From Cadophora sp. MPI-SDFR-AT-0126 (taxonomy: Eukaryota; Ascomycota; Leotiomycetes; Helotiales; Ploettnerulaceae), in the NCBI GenBank assembly GCA_020747065.1, contig JAGMVK010000002.1:1054001-1118000 (forward strand): a stretch of DNA of 64,000 nt, given 5' to 3'. Shown here piece after piece: positions 22,127 to 38,100 of this stretch. Position 1 is the stretch's first letter; each line of letters opens with the position of its first letter. The notes beneath the pieces were generated by a model. It made no database searches, had not been told where the DNA came from, and saw only the letters and a program-made list of their open reading frames with translations. Position numbers and translations under genes: made by a program.

Positions 22127-22844
22127 ATCTGCAGAGGAGCTTTACTGACTGTATGTAATAAAATATGAATTTAATGAAGAGCAGTTTGTGCATGAGCCGG
22201 TCTAGTGATCTTCGTTACTTCTCGAATTCGCGTCCTGCGACATACATGGGTTCATTGCAATTGACCTTACCACTTTGTGGAGGACTCTCGGCTACCGAGC
22301 TTGGCATATGTTTACATGTGTTTTGTATATGGCATCTTGACATTGTGAAATCCATGAGCGCTGGGAGAGCTGGGATCTGAGAGATCTGCTGGTAATGCAT
22401 ATAAGAAAGTAACGTCTGTCATGCAGATCAACCTGGATTGCCTTATGTCCATTATAATAGGTGGCATTCTGGGAACTTTGAATAATAGGAGCACTTGATT
22501 GGTATTGAAGGTCAGCTTGGCAGATCGTTCAGTTATAGCACAAGCACGCGAGTGCGAGCCACTTCATCAACATGTTTTTGAAGTGAAAATCTTCGTCTCG
22601 ATGATCCCATCCCAACCCAACCCATCCCACCCATCCATGCCGTCCAACCTCCTGGCTCTGGCGATCCCGTGGTCATTTATCGCGTTATTGTACAACTCTT
22701 AAACTCCGTGTCCTCCAGTTGCAATTGCGTCGCTTCCAAAATTATGGTTGCAAGATAGATATCATCAATTCCGATTCTGATGCCAAACGCCTTAAAATCA
22801 AAAATTATACTGGCATGCCCAGTGACCGCAATCCATTCAGCCGT
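22127..22844. other. Convergent intergenic region
   Basis: 3' regions of the X325-like gene (an AATAAAA signal lies about 30 bases after the stop) and of SMC5 on the other strand. No gene is seen. Confidence 0.6.
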
Positions 22845-26453
<3,609 letters not shown>

Positions 26454-28162
26454 CGTTGCCCTTCAGTTATACTGCTGAAGTTGTGGTTGTCGTCTTTGAA
26501 GGTTGAAAGGAATAGAGCAACAAATGTGACGCGCCTGGAGTCGCGCGAGACACGGGTCGTCGCGCCAAGCCGGCCCGGTCGGCCTTTAAATAGTACATGA
26601 CAACCTCACTTCACTCAAGTTTATTTCACCTCCCATCGAACAGCTCAATTGATAACCAAGCTTCGCCAGTACGGAATATTTGTAACTTTGTCAGAGATGT
26701 CATGCTGTCACTTCTCTCAAGGATAAGGAGGGGAACATATTCAATAGCATCGCCGAGGTGCAGTTCCAAATGAGGCTGTGAAAAAAGCCGATTTGAGAAC
26801 TACTTTCCTCACGATCTTTAGCTGTATTTCACCCGGTAAAGAGAGGTTTCAAATGCCTACTGTCTATTGGCCTGTCATTTATTACGCATGGCGCTATCTC
26901 AAGATTTAATGTAGTACCTGCTAATCTCTGATCATAGTTCTGGAATGTGAAGACCGGGTCAGTGGAGAGCATGACCAATGCTCAGTCATGTCCTGGAAAA
27001 ACGTTCTTCAGATGCGTCTACACGCTTTGAATACGCTGTAGCATAGTCATCAGTCTCTATAAGCTAGGGATTCCCAAACTTCAAGCCTTTCGATTTGTGG
27101 CATGCACCCAGCCCACTCTTACCTAGGGGGCGTTGGTGTAAGCTGCCAAACATCCGTAAGTGTCGAGTCACAATACATCGGGCCCATGGCCTTCAACCAG
27201 GTAATAGCTCTATTGTAGATGTTGCGCTTGGAGCCCTAGAGGCGAGATCCTTCATGATGTTCGCATCGGGAATGATCTGGTCATGTAGCCTCCATGGCTG
27301 TATAGGTTGCGTATTCTCGAGCAACTGCAAGCGGCTATTCTCTCGGATGCTGCTGAGGACGTGCAATTCAAATGCACTGGGTCTGTAGCAGCGAAGAACA
27401 CATTCACACTCTCTTTTGAGGAATTGATAGCTGATACTTTTCTTCACAAACTCCTTACGCCCAGAAGTGCATAGGTACAGGCATACTCTACACATTGCCT
27501 TCTTCCATTGTCTTTTGCTTGAATTTATTCTGTGGCAATCTTGACTTAAGATTAATGTCTCTTTCAGTTTTCACTGAGTGATGTCCAGACACGTGGGTTA
27601 GAGACCAGACCGGAGGTACATTCCAAGTGCGCCGGAAACCGGGTACCCACCCAAGTATCGGAAGTCAATAAACATCCCTTTCTAACGGCAACACATTCCA
27701 CCACCGCCCCTAGACTGCTGTTTTACCTGCAACTACGTATCAATTTTCTCTTGCCTTCAGAACACTGTGCTATCTTCTTTCCTTTTCCCTTCGTCAGCTT
27801 GAACAGCCGCTTTTGCAGCATCGTTGCTCCTCGCATAGTCCCTTGGTTTGGTTCACGAGTTGCAGGTTTGTCACCACCCATTCCTCCGACGCGTGGTACC
27901 AGCACGAACTTCTGCACCCTGATATTATTGAGTTTGAGATTAGTAGCTGACCTGCCTGGTGAAGATTCCAGGTATTCCTTTCGTCTGCCTTATCTCTCTA
28001 CTTCTGTCACTTCGAGAATACGTCTCCCTGCCAAGCCGATGCAACGTCCCTCCAGCTAGTATTCCGAGCCCAGTCGAAACCTCGCTGGTCGAGAAGCCTT
28101 GTTTTCACGTCGCAATTGAGCAGGCAAACTTAATGTGGTTCTGAGAAGGACCGTCCGGCAAG
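26454..28162. promoter_or_regulatory. Divergent promoter region, SMC5 and kinase
   Basis: About 1.7 kb. Close to the SMC5 start (26526-26572) is a short GC-rich block with several GCGC/CGCG cores, including GACGCGCC, reminiscent of cell-cycle (MCB-like) elements; this is only suggestive. The 400 bases before the kinase are pyrimidine-rich and look like a long leader. Open frames here start at non-ATG codons. Confidence 0.4.
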
Positions 28163-31100
28163 ATGAACAATTACTCGCGCCCAACGACGCGTCGTCCACC
28201 TCTAGGTGAGGCGACTCGACGAGTGAACAATGCTCCGCCTCCAAGCCCCGAACAGCTTGCCAAACCCTCCTCTATACCACACCACGAAAGTCTGTGGACC
28301 AATGGCCTCCTCCAAAACCAGACACAGTCGCAAGACACTGGCCATGAACGGGATTCGCGTCGCGTAACATCCGTCAATCCCAACATGGAAAACCCGCGGT
28401 TGTCAGCAATCAAGGACTACCCAGAATCCAATCGCAATTCGCAGTACTCCACGACCTCAAACGATTCCAACGCCAAGATAATCAAGAAGTGTATTGGTCC
28501 ATGGAAGCTAGGCAAAACCTTGGGACAGGGAGCTACTGCACGGGTGAGATTTGCAAGGCATATGTATTCTGGGCAGGAGGCAGCCATCAAGATAGTCCAG
28601 AAGAAAAATGCACAGATCTCACAAGCTGGAAGTCTGGCAAATCTTGAAGAGGTGGAGTCTACCCAAACCAATGCGGAAGATGGTGTCAAACGTATACCGC
28701 TGGGAATTGAGAGAGAGGTGGCCATCATGAAGCTCATACAACATCCAAATATCATGAAGCTATATGATATCTGGGAGAATCGCACAGAGATGTAAGTGTT
28801 ATGTGAGCTCGTCGACATTAATCATACCGGCATTGACAAAGAATAGATACCTGGTACTAGAGTTCGTTGACAACGGAGAGCTTTTCGAGCATATTTCGAA
28901 GAGCGGCCGTCTTGACGAAGAGGAAGCTGTGAGATACTTTCGACAAATGCTCAGTGCTATCGGATACTGTCATTCATTCAAGATCTGCCACCGAGACCTC
29001 AAGCCCGAAAATATTCTCTTAACAAAGCAAGGAGAAATCAAGATTGCAGACTTCGGGATGGCTGCATTGCAACAGGCACCAGATCACAAGCTTAAGACTT
29101 CTTGTGGAAGTCCCCACTACGCAGCTCCCGAGCTGATTAGCGGCTCTGAATATCGAGGAGATATGATCGACATATGGAGTCTGGGTGTCGTATTCTACGC
29201 CATGCTTGCCGGCCGCTTGCCTTTCGATGTAGATGGCTCAAGCCAGGAAGCACTTCGGCCGCTGCTTCGGAAGATCAAGAAAGGTCAATACTCGATGCCA
29301 GCGGAGTTCAGTGAAGACGCGAAGAACCTGGTCCACAGAATTTTACAGGTCAACCCGAAGGACCGTATCCGGCTTCAGCAGATCTGGAAGCACCCTCTGA
29401 TCAAGAAGTACGACTATCTGGATAACTTGAGTCGTGGCTGTTATCCTCAATCTCCCAATGTCAAAGATTGCGATCTCACAGTTATCCGCAAGAGCGACAT
29501 TCACCAAGACCTTCTCCGCAACTTGAGATCGATGTGGCACATGTACACAGAGCAGCAACTCATTGATGCACTCCTCAGTGACAAGTAAGTTGCAGATATT
29601 AAAGAATCGTGCAGTCTTCTGACTTTTACAGGCCGAACGAGCCGAAGCTGTTCTACAGTCTCTTATTGAAGTATCGCGATGCAGCATTGGAAAACTACGC
29701 GCCGGAGCTTGCTTATTCTAACAGTGACTACCATCATGTCAGACCGGTCAATCTTACGAAGACATACTCCACTTGTCACTTTCCACCAGAAAAGGGACAC
29801 GGACGTCAGTCCTCGAAATTTACTGTCGTCAGTAATGGCGCAGAGACAGTGCAAAGTTATGATCCCTTTAAGGCATCAAGACCACAGCACCTCAACGCAC
29901 AACGAAATGGGGAGGCCAAGATCACCGTTCACCAACCGACCAAGAGCAGTACTTGGGAAGATGAGAAGACCACAGCCACACTACGAAAAGGATCTCGTGC
30001 TTCCTCCGGAAGCCGTAGTAGATTTCAGCAGCTCGGGCCCCCTCCTAAAATCTACGCTTCTCGGAGTTCGATGAGCTCTTCCCTCAGCCGTACAAGCAAC
30101 GGTCAGGTCAGAGCGAGAGTGGGCCACAAGAGAGGCGTGAGCTTTTCTCATTCTCGAAAACTTTCAAACATAACTCAGAGGAACGCATCGGCTCCTCCTG
30201 TTCCAAGTGCCCTCCACAGCAGACACAGTAATCATACGGAAGTCATTGACGACGGAGGTAGTGTTCTACGTCCAGTCAATGAAACACCTGCTTCTACCAG
30301 ATACATTCGCTCAAGAAAGGCTCAATCGGTCGCCTCCCAATCTTACATTGCAGGACCAAATCCTGGTCGCGTCAGTCAAATATGGAATGAAGATGTTCGG
30401 CAATTAAGCAGCAGTCTCGCCAAGGATTGCGACGAGGCATTCAATCGGATCTCCATGATATCAGAGGTTGATTCCGAGCCAAGGAAGCCGTCGAGTACGG
30501 AGCAAACAACCATTCCGGCAAATTCCAATTCCAATCCAAAAGCTAAGCATTCCTCGTTAGATACACGACCGCTCCCTGCGCCCCCAGCCCGCTCTGATTC
30601 AGTGAGACATGAATTGATAGAAGCACGAAAGCAGGCAGAGCTTCGGAAGCAATTCGGAAATGATGCCTCGCCGACTTACTTGGATCGGATGGTCAACCAC
30701 ATCGATCGCCTAATACAGCCACTATCTCCAACCCAGATTATGATAGACCGTCGCATCACTTCCGCCCCTTCGGATACCAGATATCAGCCTTTGAACCGAG
30801 CACTCCCATCAATTGACGAGTCAAAAGGCGAGGATTCATCACCTCGCAGGGCACGAGAGAGAGCTTCTCTCCTTGAACATCAACGTAAAGTCGAGGCAAA
30901 GGGTGGTCGCATTGCATCAGCACCTGAAGCTTGGAAATTGAGCCATCCACAGGACGATGTATATTTCAAAAAGGCATCCAACGGTATCAAGAACACAATC
31001 CGAGTTGTCCAGCCCTCATCGCCCTTGAGTCCTGTCAAACCACCTGCACCATTGACAATCCGAAAGAAAAGCTCACAAGTTGCGCTGCCTCCTTTGATGA

Positions 31101-32151
31101 CAGGCGGTCTAGGAATCGATGAGGGTGCTTCCTTGAACAGCCATCGACCATCTGGGCTTGACCTTCGCCAGCAATACAAGGCTACGTCCAGGTATGAGAA
31201 CTCGACAGATCTTGCACCTATCAGCGAAAGTCGGTTCGACGGAGAGCAATTCGAGAGCAGCACTGGTACAGTAGTGCGCAAGAGATCAGGGTGGTTTAAG
31301 CGCAATTCAAAGACTGAAGACGATGGCTCACGGTTGTCCACCATCAGCACCAGCTCTGTTCCATCGAAGACGATGAGCAATGATACAGTTCAGCCTCCGT
31401 ACGAACGCCCCGAAAACCCTCATCTCCAGAGCCCTCGTGGGCAACTACCTAAGAAGAAGCAATTCGGATTTGGCAGAATCTTCAAGAAGAAAAGCTCAAA
31501 GCCTGATATGTCTCTCAGTGGTCAGTACACAGAACAAGTCTCATCCCTTCTGGAAGCTAACGTTTCGCTAGCTCATGATGTACATGAGGATGAGGCCGGT
31601 GTTCAGGACTCAATCTCCAATGCACGGCTAAAAGCATTTGGCGTGCGTGATCAAAGTGTTGATGCAAGAGCCCGACAAGTTGCACCACAACAAAGCTGGC
31701 TAGCCAAATTGTTCCATGTGAAGCCTGCCTTTGGATTCCTCTGCTTCACTTTGTCGCAACGACGTACTAGACGAGAAATCACGTTCTTGCTGAAGGATTG
31801 GAAGCGTTATGGTATCCGGGATGTTCAGGTCAACAAGGAACAAAATATCGTGTTTGCGAGAGTTGGGGCTCAAAACTGTAAGTTTCAGTGCCCATACTAC
31901 TAGAAAGTAGCTGACAGCGCGCAGTCCTCGATATGAAGGAAGTTTCCTTCGCTATCGAAATCATGACCGTCATCGAACATGGCAAGAAGAACCACCTCAG
32001 TATTGCGCGACTGGCACAGGAAAAAGGCGCTGCCAGCACCTTCAATCACCTTCTCGAGACCCTGGAATCCGTTCTGAAAGTCAAAGGCGTGTTGGTGGCT
32101 GATGAACGCAAGAAGAGAATGATGATCAAGACTTTCAATGCTGCCACCTGA
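28163..32151 (+). CDS. Gin4/Hsl1/Kcc4-type serine/threonine kinase (NIM1-related)
   Basis: AMPK/Nim1-group kinase expected at septin rings or the bud/hyphal neck, acting on septin assembly and mitotic entry. Four exons (28163-28791, 28847-29584, 29632-31877, 31925-32151; introns 47-55 nt) give 1279 aa. The kinase domain spans about residues 113-400. It has the glycine loop GKTLGQGATARVR, catalytic lysine in AAIKIV, a ~45-residue insert typical of this group, HRDLKPENILL, DFGMAALQ, and the activation-loop end SCGSPHYAAPE. A long Ser-rich, basic, probably disordered middle follows. The last exons (KEVSFAIEIMTVIEHGKKNH and after) look like a KA1-type lipid/membrane-binding domain. Which of the yeast paralogues it corresponds to cannot be told from sequence alone. 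Confidence 0.93.
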
Positions 32152-35100
32152 CAGTATCTTTTTGTCTCACATTGCAACGAAATCCTCCCCACCTTTACCC
32201 GCCTTTGACGCGTATCACTCTCTCGATTAGTATTATGAAGTCTTAGGATCTTAGATGTTTGGGGTGAAGATTTGCTCAAGAATTGCCTATCCTTACTGGT
32301 TGGATGGGTCTTGCTTTTCGCATTGTTTGCGTTGCTTGCATAGCGGGTTCTGCATATTCATTCCTTGGGCTTTGCCTTGGTGGTACTCCTGCTCCTTGCA
32401 AGGTATATAATGGTAATGGTTGTGGTGCTGTAGATTATTTGAGTCGTTTTTTCTTCTCGGGGGGTGTTTTCGGAGACGGAAATGCGAAGATTGTTGAGTA
32501 TGGATGGATGATGGTGGATGATAGGTGGAAGTGGAAGGGGATGCTTGCAAATGGAAATTTGGTTGTGGGACTTTGTATAGGGTACTGAGATAATAAATTG
32601 AAAATAGTTGACCTCTTCCGCGTTGTAGATTTATGATGGTATCCCGAGCCAGGTAGCTTTTAGAAGATGGCACTGAGCGCGGAGAAGATGCTGTAGCTCG
32701 TTTGCCGCAATATACCATCATACATAGATAGAGCTATGAAGAGATGGGTGAGCAGGAAACTCGCCATATCTTAATTCCGGCTGTCTTCTCATGTAGTGGC
32801 GGTTTGCAGACTTTGAGCAGCTTTCAAAGGATCTATGAGACTCAGTTGTCGATACTTGTACAACCAGCTTACAAGCGATTTTCCGAATTCATTTGCATTG
32901 TAAAGAAGTCTAGCTCAGCAGTTTTTTTGATTTGATTTGACGGGATTTAACTTGAGAGCTACACTACCATAGTCGAATGCTCAAAAGCACTTCCAGCTAG
33001 TAGTATGTACTTGGGAGAGTACGATATCAAGACGTCACCAGCGCAAAATGAGTTAATAGACAAAGGTCTAGATTCACAACCTAGACGACAAGATATCTGT
33101 AACGGTTTTTCCCTGTTCGCCAGAATTCTGGTGTTTCTCCGCTATCAGCTAGCACTCTAAGTCCACCATCCCACCTCACATCAGCTCATCAGGACTCATC
33201 ACGAACGACTGACGGTTTCACGCCTACTTGCTCAGCACAACAAAGCTAGCTAGTGACACCGAAAAATCTCCATTCTCCGATCTTCGGCGCGCAAATACAG
33301 TTCCTCCATCTCCTTGTTATTTGTCAATATGCCTGACCTCGTCCACTCCTTGTCCATGGGACTTCACTTCTCCGTGCTCGCCCAAGGTCGGCCCATCTCC
33401 TCGGTATTCTACATTACATAGCGTTTCTTTCCGTAGAACTCTTCGTGACTTGTTGACTCCCAGATCCCGAATTTTAATTTCCAGAAGTCCGTTCAGATCT
33501 AGATCCAGATCGACCACCACTTCGGCTATGCCCGACACTACCAGCTCCAGCACCAGTCCGACACCAACGCCAGCACTAATGACCACGATACTAAGTCAAA
33601 CTACCCTAATCTAGCAAGCATCACCGGACCAGTCTGCTGGGTTAAAACTGAGCTTGGTAGCTGGGATCATGGGGTGATGACAGTTAGTGGCTCTGACTCA
33701 TTTGGCGAGCTGGAGCCGGACTTTACTGCTTTGGAGTGGTGCTGGAGGAGTCTAGATTTATTAATCGATACGGGGTGTTTGACATCGGAGGTGATGATGT
33801 AGACTCGTAACTTGTAAACTTATTACACTTAGAATGCAGGCGGAGATGCGAGGTGGGAATACACCGCGAACTTATGGGTAAGAGCTACAGGAAGTAGTTG
33901 GATTCAGATTAGATTTGATGCGTTCGATCTCTCACCGTCGTAACTTCGATGCTTGCAGACACGGCATATTAGTTGGTATCAGCATAGTATTGGGATTTCT
34001 TGTTTGCGAAGCTTGAGCAGGTTGAGTTGACTATTTTCTCGACATGGGAAGAGTCTCTAGAAGGGACGCGGGATGACTTCTAGTCGAGTTCGATGAGATG
34101 CTCGGACGGGCATACTGCTAGCTGGCAACATTAGCTAGAGCCGTCTAGAAGTCCATTCTGCAACCGAAATTGTCCATAGCTAGCCTCTCTCCTCAAGGAA
34201 AATATCATAATTGGAAAGCGGGATTTTCCCAACGGATCATAGACAATGGCTGCCGCGTGGAAATCCGCACCAGCAGTAGACGACAAGAAACCATGACGCC
34301 AACTCTACTGTGGCCTCAAATGGCTCGTCCGAATCGCGAGAGTTGTAACGGTATCTGGAGAGTCTAAACGCATCTAAGAGTAGCTGCTGTCAGGCGTTCT
34401 GTCGTAAATCAGCCAATGGTAGATTAAAAAGGCGGAAGAGTACCTGAAGAAGAGGTGCTTGTCTAGTCTTGGTCTCTTGGAGCCATTGCCTTCTACTTTT
34501 GGAGTGTGCCTTGGACGGTATTTGGATTCGAGCTATGCTTGATTGAAAGGAGTGCCAGAATGGTGGGTCGGCTTTGATCTGACAGTGAGGTCTCGATTGT
34601 GCCTGATGATGGGACCTGAACTGGACTGTTGTTCTGGAGATCAGTGCGGTTTCTGGGGCCCAGCATGCGGATCGTGCTGTATCTAGAATTGAAGTTCAAT
34701 GGCTGAGAACATGTTCGTATGAGAGAGAGTGTTTGGAACATCAAAGATTCATCTTGTAGATTTAGGTCTGGCTTGAGTCTCGACGCATGACTCCAGGTAC
34801 GGAGCCCAGAGGCGTCTGTCAAAAGTTGAGGCTTCGGCTGGCGTATACTTTGTGGACGCTGTGGACTTAAGCTGTTCTTCGATAATGCCAAGGGTCTGGT
34901 TGGTGGGATGGTGGATGGTTGATGGTTGATGGTGGAGAGGAGTGCCATGTGGATTCTTCGGATGCTGTTTCCTACCTTTCGAATAGCATGCTGGAAGGAT
35001 GACAGATGATAGCAAGGCTGGGCTTGCTATGAGAAGGATGTTGCGAAAGAGTATCCTACCGTACGACGATTAGAATGTACGCTGGAAAGGAAACTTTACT

Positions 35101-38100
35101 GTGGAGATTGTCTTGGGGTCCTGTCGAAGCTTCCAGGCTGTCCGTTTCGTTCTTCTGCTTGGAGAAGCAGACAACGAAGTTTGCAAGAGGAAATCGCAGT
35201 ATCTTGACTGGGTAGTCCTGAGGCATCAGGAAAAAGTAAAGACGACATCCACCGAGACAGGAGTCCCAGACCAAATACACTGGACCAACCTTCTCACATA
35301 TCTCATGGCCATGCAACAATCAGCTCATGCTGAGCACACAACTTACAGAGCCTCGATTCAAACGACCTATCATCACCGCCAACCATCAAGTAGACGTGCT
35401 CTAGAACTTTCAAAGTGGAACATCAACGTTCTCGAAGTTGACACTTGCGTTCTACTTGCATCCTGTTCCAAAGCCGGGCCACAACTTCACAACAAAGACG
35501 GCAGCCACATCCTACAGCAAGCGTTCCATTCCTCTTCCCTTTCCATTCCCTATCCCGCTTCCTGGATGGAAATCTGGCACTAGTTCGACAGGGAGTGCGC
35601 CATGGGTTCTCTGAGTCGAGGTCTTGGAGAAGGGGCTGGATCCGATGGCTTGCAGGAAAATAAGCTATTGGGTAAGTCAAGGCGGATGGGGTGAACTGGG
35701 CTGCAGATGCTGGCATGCTGGTATCCTTCTGAATGCGATGTGATTGAGTACCGACGTGCGTGGACGCTTTTGGCATGGGAATGAAGCCGTTGGATCGTGG
35801 TTGGCTTGAGGATCGAGATGTCTTGAGCTCCCGTCCAGAGTCTTGGTGTTCCTTTCTTTTTGTGCTGCGGGAGGTTCCATGGGCTTCTCCCTGGCGGCAT
35901 AGCCTTGCTAGAGTAGCAATAGTTGATGGTAGGGTTTGGTAAGGCTGTGTGTGCATTATCATGCTGCTAGAAGAAAGTAGTGATATTGCGGATTTGAACA
36001 TCAGTGACATCCAATATTCTGGCATTAAACTTTAGAGTCATGCTTGAAATAGATAGGGACGTTAGTATCGTCGAGTACCGGAAGCATTGGACTTTTCACT
36101 GTCACTTGAATATCCAGTGAGAGGGCACCTCTCAGATCTGGGATGACTTCAATAGTTCTTCACGCTTCATGCTTATTTCTCACCTTCATCCATGGAAGAC
36201 ATCGGATTTTCAACAGTTGAATGCTACCGCGGCTAGATTTGCCAGCATAAAGCGCTTGGGGGAACGTTGGCCAAATCAAAAGGACCATACACATCGGGCG
36301 TAGCAAGTGAGGGAGCTGAAAACGTCCAAACTGGAACCCCAATGACTGCCGAACGACTTTCGTAGATGATCGGGACTATCTCTTCCGCTAAACGCCATCC
36401 CGCGTCTGTGCCAGGAAGACGTTGAAATTGACAACTGACCGGACTGTTCGAACGGAACTCACCGAATCATCAGCCGTGCGTTCTTGCAGATCAGGGGGTC
36501 AAACTTTGAGACGTCTTGTGAGGATCGCTTTGGACGGAATGGGTGAGGTTTCTCCCTGACATAGGCAATCAATCAAAGAATATACCCGGCCACGAGTTTC
36601 TAATGATAGTAACTTGTAATTTGGAAAACCCGTCCCGGCAAATGCTGATCCCAGTCTCCCATGCTTTATTCTCTGCCCTATCCTTTCCTAGACGAAAAAA
36701 TTCTCGCCAAGATATTGGGGTTGAGAGCTGAGGTTTCTCCAATGATCTGATCGGCCTGAAAAGGAGCAGGAGCGGACACGGGCCAGAAGCAATCTCCAAA
36801 GGAACTCCTAGCGCCGAGTACGATTCAAGACACATCCAAGACATCAACAGATGTCAACATGTACACATCCCGGTTTTCGGTAGAAGAGATGCGGGGGATA
36901 GAATGATTCGTGCTGCTCCGCTTCGTGGTCGTCGAAGCGGCCGGGCTGCGGGTGGAGGTTGTGGTGTTCAGGGGTTGGCTCATTTGCTCAGTCGCCATGT
37001 ATGCAGTGGATGGACAATTGGCGTCCCAATGCCCTTTTCCGGCCTATGGTGACAGCCACCGGCGACGCCGCCCACTGGTTCTGGGAACGCTGGAAACACT
37101 TGAGATGCATGGGATGAGAGGAAGGGTTGCTCAAGCGATTCTGCAGTTATCCGTTGGCAATGACTCTGGGGTTTCGGAAGCTTGACCAGACGAGACGAAC
37201 GAGACGTGCGGAAACACAACTGTCGGTCGTGCACCCGTCCATGAACTGTGCTAGCTTTGCTGAAGGATTTCCGTCCGATAGACGGGAAGGAAGTGCGCTC
37301 TGGCCGCTGAAGGCGCTGAAATCCAGGAGCTTGGGTATTCCTCCAGTGCTTGACGCTATTCTTGGCCCCGTACGTTGGAATGGCATGGGGTGGGATGCGA
37401 CAGGATGCGGTACCCTACTAGGGTTCTCCGCATAGGATGGGATAGCTTTCCTCGGTAGGACAGCTGCATGCAACATCGCACGGGATTCATTCCGAGGGCC
37501 GCTTATGGCTGAATCTTATCTTGAATCCTGGTGAACCAAAGGTGTTGCAGGTGCATTGACATGTTCAGCCGAAAGAGCCATTTTGCAGGGCTCATGTCGG
37601 CCAGGGAGCTCTGGTGAGGCCACCACGCCTGGTCTCCTTCCTGTGATTTGGCCAATATTCGTTGTCGTGCATTTCACCTTGTCAATATCAGGGGTCGATA
37701 TACATACGACAAGGGCTGCAACATGGGGCCAGTGGACGTGCGCAAGCCCAAAAGTACCGTCTTACTCGCTTGGCAAAAGAAAGTGCACACCGTGGACGCC
37801 CAAATGATGCGGCTCTGCTTTGAAGCCAGCAATGTCACTCCTTGCATCTCAATGGCGTTTCTCGAGGCGGAGAGAGAGAGAGATGTCTCGGAAGACGATA
37901 CAAAATAAGTTAAGACGAGTGCTGTTGAGGAATGAATGAGAAAGGCGGGAAATACCCAGATGTGGTTCTCTCCGAGTACATTCCTTTTGTACATAACACA
38001 ACATCAGAGACCTTCCAGAACTACCACATGTGTACCGGTAAGCCTTCCAGAAATCCAGTATCGGCTCGTGATACAATACCGTCCCGAATTCCTGAGTAGA

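Noticed and set aside
32283..32721. Overlapping frames on both strands just after the kinase
   Set aside because: The plus frame starts at TTG and the minus frame is a His/Ser-rich shadow; most likely kinase 3' UTR.
33228..33614. 128-codon plus-strand frame with a Ser/Thr/Pro tail
   Set aside because: Starts at TTG, the first ATG comes only near the end, and no domain is seen.
34493..34948. 151-codon minus-strand open frame
   Set aside because: Low-complexity Ser/Pro/Leu sequence with tandem GATG-type repeats at its start; no family signal.
35423..36025. 200-codon minus-strand open frame starting at an ATG
   Set aside because: Overlaps several plus-strand frames, has no hydrophobic core, domain or neighbour support, and its composition (Ser, Arg, Pro) fits chance translation.
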